NCBI GenBank assembly: GCA_027294925.1
Contig: JAPULM010000621.1
Coordinates: forward strand, 1-5,357
DNA from: a bacterium
Lineage (GTDB): Bacteria; Tectomicrobia; Entotheonellia; Entotheonellales; Entotheonellaceae
Direction of reading: 5' to 3'
Length of the DNA: 5,357 bases
Part shown: one piece after another, positions 1 through 5,028 of the stretch
How the letters are laid out: each line of letters begins with the position of its first letter
How positions within the stretch are numbered: the stretch's first letter is position 1
Notes under the pieces: model-generated
The model's database searches: none
Told to the model about the DNA's origin: nothing
What the model saw: only the letters and a program-made list of their open reading frames with translations
Position numbers and translations under genes: made by a program

Positions 1-66
1 CAGGATGTTTTCCGGGGTTGCACTCGGCAGAGACGGCCGCTAAAATAGCGTTTGTTTTACTTATCC
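1..66 (+). repeat. Direct repeat, copy 1 (truncated by window edge?)
   Basis: This segment aligns without gaps to 2395-2460 (constant offset 2394). There are 8 mismatches (positions 4, 5, 6, 12, 22, 27, 28, 33), and the last 33 bases (34-66) are identical. Similarity ends abruptly after 66-68, while the left limit cannot be seen because the window starts here. The identical part contains a small perfect hairpin, CGCTA-AAA-TAGCG at 39-51, followed by a T-rich tract. It also contains a TAAAAT box 17 bases after a TTGCAC. The copy lies 67 bases beyond the ligase stop codon. In the two longest open frames, mismatches fall mostly on amino-acid-changing codon positions, so conservation of a protein does not explain the repeat. 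Confidence 0.85.
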
Positions 67-133
67 CCATAATTCTGTTTTCAGTACAAATAGGCGATGA
101 CCTTCGCGATTCTTCTGTTTTTCTGAAAGAATA

Positions 134-1705
134 TTACTGCTTGGCAATCGATGGGCTACTGCCCCGTAATATAAATTTTTGAACCTTCCCCGTCGCCGTT
201 TTAGGCAGGTCATCCACAAATGTTACCCACTGTGGCATTTTGAAATGCGCTAGCCGATCACGCACAAACTGTTTCATCTCATCCTCTGTTGCCGTTGTGT
301 CTGGGCGCAATATAACAAAAGCATGGGGCGACTCGCCCCATTTCTCATGAGGCATACCCACAATTGCCACTTCCTGTACAGCCAGGTGGTGCAACAACAC
401 GCCTTCAATTTCCACTGAGGAGATGTTCTCGCCGCCGCTAATGATAACATCTTTGAAGCGGTCGCGAATCTCAGCATAGCCATCAGGATGCACCACGGCG
501 GCATCGCCCGAGTGGAACCAACCATCGCGTATCGCGGCGGCCGTGGCTTCAGGGTCGTTGTAATAGCCTTTCATGACCGCATTTCCGCGTACCACAATTT
601 CGCCAATCGTCTCTCCATCATGGGGCACTTCATCACCATCGGGGTCCACAACAATGAGTTCACCGGAGGTGATAAGCTCAACACCTTGTCGGGCCTTGAT
701 AACCGCACGTTCTTGTAGCGAGAGTTGGAGATGTTCCGGGCGTTCTTCGCAAATGGTGATAAACGGCGATGTCTCTGTTAGCCCATAGACATGGGTCAGC
801 TCCCACCCCAGATCACCCTCGACGCGTTCAATAGTGGCGGCAGCCGGTGGAGCGCCGGCGGTGAACAAGCGCACTCCCCGGCGCACGTTGTGGCGCAACT
901 CCTCAGGCGCATTGGCAACGCCGATGAGTACCGTTGGGGCCGCGCAAAACATGCTGATGTTCTCGCTCTCAATCAGTGCAAAAATGGCACCTGGCTCAAC
1001 TTTGCGTAAGCAGATATGGGCTGCCCCGCGGGCCGTGACAATCCACACAAAAGTCCACCCATTGGCATGGAACATCGGCAGCGTCCAGAGATAGCGGTCC
1101 TTGGGTGCTAAAGGATGATGGGCCAGCGTTCCCACTACATTCAGATAAGCATTGCGATGGGTAATCATTACCCCTTTAGGACGCGCTGTGGTGCCGCTGG
1201 TATAGTTGATAGAAATGAGGTCACTTTCATCGATAGCCGGACGCATAAAGCCCGTCGAGGCGGCGCTCAGGGTCGCTTCATAATCAAGCCAACCTTCTCT
1301 GGCCCCTTCCAAAGCCACAAATTGCTCGACGTTCGGCAATTCGGCCCGGACGCTGTCCACAGCTTCAAGATAATCGCCATGGGCGCACACAATACGCGCC
1401 CCACTGTGATTGATGATGTAGGCGAAGTCAGCAGCGATGAGCCGATAGTTAATCGGCACGACAACCGCTCCAATCTGTGGCACAGCATAGTATGATTCAA
1501 GCTGAGCATGGGTGTTGGGCGCGATATAGGCCACGCGGTCGCCCGGCTTAACACCGAACTCTTGCAACGCTGAGGACCAGCGGTCACAACGTTCGAAGAA
1601 CTGCTCATAGGTTAGCCGCAGTTCTCCATCTACAACCGCTTCACGGTCAGCGTACAATCTGCGTGCTCGTCGCGCAAACTCCAGGGGTGACAAAGGGACT
1701 TCCAT
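134..1705 (-). CDS. AMP-dependent acyl-CoA synthetase (fatty-acid/short-medium-chain acyl-CoA ligase)
   Basis: This 523-residue member of the ANL adenylating superfamily should activate a carboxylic acid with ATP to an acyl-adenylate and then form the CoA thioester. All core motifs are visible: the phosphate loop YTSGTTARPKG (168-178), LPMFHANGW (209-217), YGLTETSP (307-314), GWFHSGD with its ribose-binding Asp (395-401), the hinge/A8 stretch DRFKDVIISGGENISSVEIEG in two parts (415-425, 426-435), and PKTATGKVQK with the adenylation Lys at 507. Length is normal for single-domain acyl-CoA ligases and no carrier domain follows. The position usually held by Gly in the phosphate loop is Ala174, a substitution I believe also occurs in some intact relatives. 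The start is set by GGAGGTG at 1711-1717, five bases before ATG. There is no signal peptide, so it is cytoplasmic. The chain-length or aromatic substrate cannot be read from the sequence; it resembles medium-chain and DmdB-like ligases. It stands alone on its strand, with a pseudogene upstream. Confidence 0.93.
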   Translation of the reverse strand: MEVPLSPLEFARRARRLYADREAVVDGELRLTYEQFFERCDRWSSALQEFGVKPGDRVAYIAPNTHAQLESYYAVPQIGAVVVPINYRLIAADFAYIINHSGARIVCAHGDYLEAVDSVRAELPNVEQFVALEGAREGWLDYEATLSAASTGFMRPAIDESDLISINYTSGTTARPKGVMITHRNAYLNVVGTLAHHPLAPKDRYLWTLPMFHANGWTFVWIVTARGAAHICLRKVEPGAIFALIESENISMFCAAPTVLIGVANAPEELRHNVRRGVRLFTAGAPPAAATIERVEGDLGWELTHVYGLTETSPFITICEERPEHLQLSLQERAVIKARQGVELITSGELIVVDPDGDEVPHDGETIGEIVVRGNAVMKGYYNDPEATAAAIRDGWFHSGDAAVVHPDGYAEIRDRFKDVIISGGENISSVEIEGVLLHHLAVQEVAIVGMPHEKWGESPHAFVILRPDTTATEDEMKQFVRDRLAHFKMPQWVTFVDDLPKTATGKVQKFILRGSSPSIAKQ

Positions 1706-1710
1706 ATTTA

Positions 1711-1717
1711 CACCTCC
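1711..1717 (-). promoter_or_regulatory. Ribosome binding site of the acyl-CoA ligase
   Basis: On the minus strand this reads GGAGGTG, a near-perfect anti-16S match, five bases before the ATG at 1705. It fixes the ligase start. A short open frame ends in TAA at 1710-1708, overlapping this site on its downstream side. Confidence 0.8.
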
Positions 1718-1733
1718 ATTGGTGTTAATAGCT

Positions 1734-1762
1734 TAAATAGTTCGATACTCATTTTTGTCCAA
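1734..1762 (-). promoter_or_regulatory. Weak sigma-70-like promoter candidate for the acyl-CoA ligase
   Basis: On the minus strand, TTGGAC (1762-1757) is followed after 17 bases by TATTTA (1739-1734), about 30 bases upstream of the ligase ATG. The -35 is a fair match and the -10 is poor (three of six). It is the best pair I see in the 138 bases between the GNAT remnant and the ligase, so it is only a candidate. Confidence 0.25.
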
Positions 1763-1772
1763 GCGAGGACAA
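1755..1772. promoter_or_regulatory. Inverted repeat, possible operator upstream of the ligase
   Basis: This is a perfect 6-bp dyad, TTGTCC-AAGCGA-GGACAA, whose arms overlap the candidate ligase -35 box at 1757-1762. A position over a promoter element is typical of a repressor site, for example of the TetR or GntR type that often controls fatty-acid ligase genes. The arms are short, so chance is a real alternative, and no regulator gene lies in the window. Confidence 0.25.
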
Positions 1773-1843
1773 GCTCACTGGCGGCTTTCGAAGCCTCGAC
1801 AAGGACGCCCAACTCCAAATGTGCCCTTTAGCGGGGAAGCGGT

Positions 1844-2167
1844 TTATAGAAAGATTCGCCTGCCGCACGCTGCCTCGACAGTGAAGATGTCTTGCGGATA
1901 ACGGATAGGGTCAATCTGGCTGGTGCTGCGATGAAAGAGATAATGGACGAGACCCACCAGCTGCTTGCTGCTTGCCTGAGCTTTCCGCGACCATCGCGTC
2001 AACGGGCTCATATGCATCAAAGAAGCGCGACCAGGTCATCTGCGTAGTCTCGGATGGCAGGGCCGCTGCCCTTCTCGTCCATAGAAGATGTTGTAGCCAT
2101 TCCAAAGCACCTTCCATGCGGCGAAATCTTCCGGAACGACTGAACGAATGGTGACTTGTTTGACCAT
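1844..2167 (-). pseudogene. GNAT-family N-acetyltransferase remnant, two frameshifts and C-terminal truncation
   Basis: Read from ATG at 2167 (AAAGAGG about 8 bases upstream), the minus strand begins MVKQVTIRSVVPEDFAAWK, then LWNGYNIFYGREG, the typical N-terminus of a GNAT acyltransferase. Near 2069-2071 the frame breaks by one missing base in a C/G run. The next frame continues with ALPSETTQMTWSRFFDAYEP and VDAMVAESSGK. Near 1961-1974 a perfect 7-bp tandem duplication (CTGCTTG twice) shifts the frame again. Removing one unit restores SSGKQLVGLVHYLFHRSTSQ, followed by IDPIRYPQDIFTVEAACGR. Homology ends about 1855, just where the RGxGxGR acetyl-CoA loop should start, and a stop follows at 1846-1844. 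About 100 of the usual roughly 150 residues remain, and the cofactor-binding half is gone. The lesions could in principle be assembly errors, but two indels plus a lost C-terminus argue for true decay. Family recognition is by motif memory. Confidence 0.8.
1961..1974. repeat. 7-bp tandem duplication (CTGCTTG x2) inside the GNAT remnant
   Basis: The plus strand reads CTGCTTG twice without interruption. Deleting one copy rejoins the two GNAT reading frames exactly (GK-Q-LVGLVHYLFH). It is therefore a slippage-type mutation and the direct cause of the second frameshift. Confidence 0.75.
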
Positions 2168-2394
2168 AGAGACTGCCTCTTTATCTGATGGGAGCGGTAG
2201 GCACTGAGGGTGTCCGCCGCTTTCTCAACCGGTGGTGCCATGGCCCTCTTGCCGCGGCAAACTCCCAAGACGAAACCTTACCCCATCCTGATCGGCCTGT
2301 CCAGGCTGCGCATTGCCTTGCTATGCCTAGATGCGAGCAGCTTCGGCAAGCAGCCGCTAGGTGCTGGGGCCGCTGCCGGCGCCGCTGGGATGCC
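2168..2394. other. GC-rich intergenic segment without a recognisable gene
   Basis: Together with the second repeat and the SDR leader, about 327 bases (2168-2494) separate the GNAT remnant start from the SDR start. Base composition rises toward the right: I count 65 G/C in the 90 bases 2341-2430 (about 72%), clearly above the flanking genes, followed by a sudden AT-rich stretch at 2435. Several frames are open on both strands (for example plus 2264-2436), as expected of GC-rich DNA. Their translations show low-complexity Ala/Gly/Arg runs and no family motif, and I see no convincing ribosome binding site. It may be the left part of a longer repeat whose end is 2395-2460, since the first copy is cut by the window edge. 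Confidence 0.5.
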
Positions 2395-2460
2395 CAGAGC
2401 GTTTTGCGGGGTTGCGCTCGAGAGAGGCGGCCGCTAAAATAGCGTTTGTTTTACTTATCC
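2395..2460 (+). repeat. Direct repeat, copy 2
   Basis: This is the partner of 1-66, in the same orientation, 58 of 66 positions identical and 33 perfect at the right end (2428-2460). The match stops at 2460, 34 bases before the SDR ATG. It contains the dyad CGCTA-AAA-TAGCG (2433-2445) followed by TTTGTTTT, and a TAAAAT box at 2435-2440. The two copies bracket the ligase, the GNAT remnant and the GC-rich spacer. Possible identities are the end of a mobile or extragenic repeat family, a duplicated promoter or terminator, or the scar of a rearrangement. No transposase and no target-site duplication could be identified. Confidence 0.85.
2412..2440 (+). promoter_or_regulatory. Candidate promoter of the SDR gene, inside the repeat
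   Basis: TTGCGC (2412-2417), 17 bases, then TAAAAT (2435-2440; five of six matches to the sigma-70 -10). This would start transcription near 2447, leaving a leader of about 48 bases before the SDR ATG. The same arrangement (TTGCAC, 17 bases, TAAAAT) is kept in copy 1 at 18-46. The -35 is weak (three of six). The -10 overlaps a small hairpin with a following T tract, so the same bases could instead be read as a weak plus-strand terminator. Confidence 0.4.
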
Positions 2461-2480
2461 TCGTTACCTTTGGACCGCGA

Positions 2481-2488
2481 AAAGGAGA
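2481..2488 (+). promoter_or_regulatory. Ribosome binding site of the SDR gene
   Basis: AAAGGAGA lies six to seven bases before the ATG at 2495. It is a strong site and decides this start. It lies outside the repeat, which ends at 2460. Confidence 0.75.
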
Positions 2489-2494
2489 CGCGAG

Positions 2495-3247
2495 ATGGAT
2501 TTAGGGCTGCGTGACAAAGTGGCTGTGGTGACAGGCGCAGGCTCTGGTATTGGGCAGGCGGTAGCGCTGAGTATGGCAGCAGAAGGGGTGCGCCTAATCG
2601 CGACAGATATGAATAGCCAAACGGCTGAAGCGACTGCTGCAGAGGTGACCGCCCAGGGCGGGCAGGCCATTGGCATGCCACTTGATGTGACGAATTACGC
2701 TGTGGCTCAAGCCTTGGTGCAACAGGTCCTCGATCAATATGGTCGTATTGATGTGCTGGTGAATTGTGCGGGCGCCTGGCGGGTGAATCTGTTTGTCGAC
2801 TCGCAGCCTGAGGACTGGGCGTTTGAAGTGAATGTTTGTTTTATGGGAGTGGTGAATTGCACCCGGGCCGTACTGGACCCCATGATTGCTCAGAACGGCG
2901 GTAAAATTGTTAATATTTCCTCTGATGCCGGGCGGCTGGGAGAAGTGCGGCAGGCGGTCTATTCCGGTGCTAAGGCTGCTGTTATTGGTTTCTCTAAAGC
3001 GGTTGCCAAGGAAGTGGGACGTTATAACATCCATGTGAATTGTGTATGCCCTGGTTTCACCAAAACACCCGCCACCACGGATCGTCTAGACCCTGAGTTG
3101 GAAGCCCGTATTGTTCGGTCCTATCCGTTGCGTAAGCTTGGTGTACCGGAAGATGTTGCCAAAGTTGTAAGTTTTCTTGCCTCTGAAGGCGCCAGCCATG
3201 TCACCGGGCAGACCATTAGCGTTAGCGGTGGCTACTCAACGGTATAA
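2495..3247 (+). CDS. Short-chain dehydrogenase/reductase (SDR), BadH/FabG-like
   Basis: This 250-residue classical SDR should oxidise a secondary alcohol or reduce a ketone with a nicotinamide cofactor in the cytoplasm. The Rossmann motif TGAGSGIG is at 13-20, an acidic residue (Asp38) at the end of the second strand favours NAD(H) over NADP(H), and NCAG stands for the usual NNAG at 90-93. The catalytic set is Asn113, Ser143 (in NISSDAG), Tyr156 and Lys160 (YSGAK). CPGFTKTPA (185-193) closes the cofactor site and GGYSTV ends the protein, as usual. Length is typical. The SSDAGRLGE...AVYSGAK stretch resembles 2-hydroxycyclohexanecarboxyl-CoA dehydrogenase (BadH) and 3-oxoacyl-ACP reductases, so a hydroxyacyl thioester is a plausible substrate. 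The exact role is not shown. The start is supported by AAAGGAGA seven bases upstream. The gene converges on the GalT-like gene with 22 bases between stop codons and no obvious terminator. Confidence 0.93.
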   Translation: MDLGLRDKVAVVTGAGSGIGQAVALSMAAEGVRLIATDMNSQTAEATAAEVTAQGGQAIGMPLDVTNYAVAQALVQQVLDQYGRIDVLVNCAGAWRVNLFVDSQPEDWAFEVNVCFMGVVNCTRAVLDPMIAQNGGKIVNISSDAGRLGEVRQAVYSGAKAAVIGFSKAVAKEVGRYNIHVNCVCPGFTKTPATTDRLDPELEARIVRSYPLRKLGVPEDVAKVVSFLASEGASHVTGQTISVSGGYSTV

Positions 3248-3269
3248 GGCATGACTGAGGTTCCGGGTG

Positions 3270-4355
3270 TCAATCTGTTTCTGCTGTGGCCATTTGCTGG
3301 GCAAAAAAGCGCACCCGATCTCGAATAGGAGAAATGACATTTTCCGCTACATCGACAGGTGAGTTGAGGGTGCCACCGATATTGGCAAAGACGAAGCGCC
3401 GGGCATTGAGATGCATGTGCAAAGGGATACCTTCGCCATGGTGAATTTCCAGGTCATACGGAGCCGTTCCAAGGGCGCGCAGCAGGCGATGCATGTGTTG
3501 GGCGAACAGTCGTAAGCGAGCTGGCGGAATTTGGTGTATGGGTTGCCAGTCTTGCAATGATATGATTTCGAAGTGACGCGAAAATTTCCCAAACGGGGAC
3601 CAGTGCGATACGATGCCATCGCTGGCTTCGAGATTGAAGGAGAAATCTTGCATGAGATCGACGATTTCATGCCAGATATTGGGATGTTGCGCTGTGCTGT
3701 CGATCTCACATTCGATGTCCGGAAAAATTCGGTCTATGCCAATGACTTGGGTATGAATGTGGGGTTGTGATGCGCCGGATTCACGCCCTTGGTGTTTACG
3801 GATGAGTACTGACTTGACTGCCGGATTGCTAAGCGATCGGCAGACCAATTTCGCGGCACTGCTTAAGACGTGGAAATAGTAGTCACTTGGCAAGGCACCA
3901 GACCACATCAGATCATTGAGGCCGGTTGCACCTGGCAGGAAATGTCGTGCATCTTCAATCATGACATAGGATTCATTCTTACCGCCGGTACATTCTTCGG
4001 GCACCCGAGGAATAATGTTGCGCACCACTCGAATGGCCCACATATCGGGCCGGCATAAGGCTGGAATCTTTGCCGGGGCATATAGATCGCCATAGGTGGC
4101 GCGGTAAACCTCTCCGCTGGACATGGTTTCATTGCCAGGGCAGAAGACGCAAGTATTGGTCACCCGTTGCATTTCGGCCTGCAGGGTAGATGGCGACAGG
4201 CCTGCAGGGGGAGGAGCAGCCGTATGCAGGGGGTTTGTCAGGTGGCGGAAAGAGTGAGGCTTGCGATGAATATTGTTAAAGTAGGTGACGGCGCCAGTAA
4301 AAGGGTTACGGATCCAGCGCAGGATGCCGTTGTATTGCCCGTATTCAATACTCAT
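3270..4355 (-). CDS. GalT-like nucleotidyltransferase (HIT superfamily, galactose-1-phosphate uridylyltransferase family)
   Basis: This 361-residue protein has the two-lobed GalT layout. Numbered from the ATG at 4355, CVFCPGNE (69-76) supplies the zinc Cys pair, His138 (in MIEDARH) and His199 would complete the zinc site, and HIHTQ (199-203) is the active-site H-x-H-x-Q with His201 as the nucleophile that carries the nucleotidyl group. RKHQGRESGAS just before it matches the conserved GalT loop. HMHLNARRF near 313-321 is the second, C-terminal HIT-like half. Family members move UMP or AMP between a nucleotide sugar and a sugar phosphate. The sugar is unknown here: no galK, galE or galM is nearby, and ADP-glucose phosphorylase-like activity is an alternative. 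The ATG has GGAAG seven bases upstream. An in-frame GTG at 4373 would add six residues but lacks a good ribosome binding site. It is divergent from the 113-residue gene. Confidence 0.85.
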   Translation of the reverse strand: MSIEYGQYNGILRWIRNPFTGAVTYFNNIHRKPHSFRHLTNPLHTAAPPPAGLSPSTLQAEMQRVTNTCVFCPGNETMSSGEVYRATYGDLYAPAKIPALCRPDMWAIRVVRNIIPRVPEECTGGKNESYVMIEDARHFLPGATGLNDLMWSGALPSDYYFHVLSSAAKLVCRSLSNPAVKSVLIRKHQGRESGASQPHIHTQVIGIDRIFPDIECEIDSTAQHPNIWHEIVDLMQDFSFNLEASDGIVSHWSPFGKFSRHFEIISLQDWQPIHQIPPARLRLFAQHMHRLLRALGTAPYDLEIHHGEGIPLHMHLNARRFVFANIGGTLNSPVDVAENVISPIRDRVRFFAQQMATAETD

Positions 4356-4406
4356 GTGGTCGCTTCCATACACTGCAAGAGGTCAGAACTTTCGGCATAC
4401 AGCTAC

Positions 4407-4435
4407 ACTGTACTGTACTCTTGGGCTAAATTCAA
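4407..4435 (-). promoter_or_regulatory. Candidate promoter of the GalT-like gene
   Basis: On the minus strand, TTGAAT (4435-4430) is followed by 17 bases and TACAGT (4412-4407), four of six matches in each box. The ATG lies about 50 bases downstream. The -10 sits in a short tandem of ACTGT units (4407-4416), which would allow a second, badly spaced -10. Confidence 0.35.
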
Positions 4436-4499
4436 TGCCGGTCTGCGTTGGCATAAGGCGGTTATTTTGTAATGATAGCATCGGTCAGGTATTGAGCGC

Positions 4500-4528
4500 T
4501 TGCAAAGCGTTAACAGATTTTTTAATAT
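4500..4528 (+). promoter_or_regulatory. Candidate promoter of the small gene at 4624, with overlapping dyad
   Basis: TTGCAA (4500-4505), 17 bases, TAATAT (4523-4528), four of six matches in each box, in an AT-rich stretch. A 5-bp dyad, CGCTT-GCA-AAGCG (4497-4509), covers the -35 box and may be an operator. The predicted leader would be about 90 bases. The rest of the region between the divergent genes (4356-4623) shows no gene or RNA that I can recognise. Confidence 0.35.
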
Positions 4529-4612
4529 CCGAGTGGTGCTTCATAACGCGTCAGGTTGCGGGGCGACTGAGGCCGAACATGTCGATTTAATCTTACTTCG
4601 CACGTTGTAATC

Positions 4613-4618
4613 AGGAGG
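4613..4618 (+). promoter_or_regulatory. Consensus Shine-Dalgarno of the 113-residue gene
   Basis: AGGAGG, a full consensus site, five bases before the ATG at 4624. It is the strongest sign that this small unrecognised frame is a real, well-translated gene. Confidence 0.8.
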
Positions 4619-4623
4619 ATGGG

Positions 4624-4965
4624 ATGACCATCGATGAGACGATTAATAAAACCGTCATGTTTATGTTGTTTAATCATGAAGGTCTGGAACCCGCCGGTAT
4701 CAAAGAACGCAGGTTCTATGCCAAGGTGGTCGGTCGCGACTCAATTGGACTGTGGATCGAAAATCCAAAGCTTGAAACGACACGGGTGCGAGATGATAAT
4801 GGGGTGATTATTACACCTGAGCGTCGTCATCATGAGGAACATGTGGCCCACGTGCTGATTCCGTGGGGAAATATCCGTTCGGTGGTGCATTTTCCCCAGC
4901 GTAAAGATTTTGAGCACATTGAGGACGAGGAAGCCACATCTTTAGGACGTGGGTTGTATCTGTGA
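4624..4965 (+). CDS. Conserved-looking hypothetical protein, small soluble beta-rich domain
   Basis: I do not recognise this 113-residue protein. It has a consensus ribosome binding site and its own candidate promoter, so it is very likely real. There is no signal peptide or membrane segment. The N-terminal 25 residues are moderately hydrophobic (TVMFMLFNHEG). The middle alternates hydrophobic and charged residues in beta-strand fashion (RRFYAKVVGRDSIGLWIENP, then VAHVLIPWGNIRSVVHFP). A His/Glu-rich loop (RRHHEEH, about 68-74) lies between the strands. The C-terminus is acidic (EHIEDEEA), then SLGRGLYL. The pattern of a small barrel with a 'VLIPWxxIRSVV' final strand recalls Sm/Hfq-like or SH3-like folds. 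This is inference from strand pattern only. It is divergent from the GalT-like gene and convergent with the methyltransferase, so it is probably a single-gene transcript. Confidence 0.75.
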   Translation: MTIDETINKTVMFMLFNHEGLEPAGIKERRFYAKVVGRDSIGLWIENPKLETTRVRDDNGVIITPERRHHEEHVAHVLIPWGNIRSVVHFPQRKDFEHIEDEEATSLGRGLYL

Positions 4966-5028
4966 GGTCAACCAATTAGGATCGTTTTTTCGTCTGTCTT
5001 TAGATGATTTCTCCTCTCACCTGTCTGT

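Noticed and set aside
109..132. ATTCTT...AAGAAT dyad just after the ligase stop, as a terminator
   Set aside because: Only a 6-bp AT-rich stem with a 12-base loop and no T tract on the exit side in the ligase direction; too weak to call.
488..1495. Plus-strand open frames of 70-126 codons inside the ligase
   Set aside because: They lie antisense to a gene with complete ANL motifs and show no domain of their own; they are shadows of its codon bias.
2188..2442. Several overlapping open frames on both strands in the GC-rich spacer
   Set aside because: Translations are Ala/Gly/Arg-rich without any family motif, have no convincing ribosome binding site, and differ between the two repeat copies mostly at amino-acid-changing positions.
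1..2460. Integron cassette or attC sites
   Set aside because: The repeats lack recognisable RYYYAAC/GTTRRRY core pairs, the genes are not in a uniform cassette orientation, and no integrase is present.
1..2460. Classical insertion sequence or composite transposon
   Set aside because: No transposase fragment, no terminal inverted repeats at the repeat ends and no visible target-site duplication; only direct repeats are seen.
2594..3034. 146-codon minus-strand frame inside the SDR
   Set aside because: The SDR in the plus strand has all catalytic residues and a strong ribosome binding site; the antisense frame has no recognisable motif.
4371..4373. GTG start for the GalT-like gene (six residues longer)
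   Set aside because: No Shine-Dalgarno upstream of it, whereas the ATG at 4355 has GGAAG at seven bases; kept only as an alternative.
4966..5028. Bidirectional terminator between the small gene and the methyltransferase
   Set aside because: There is a run of six T at 4985-4990 but no stable stem before it on either strand.
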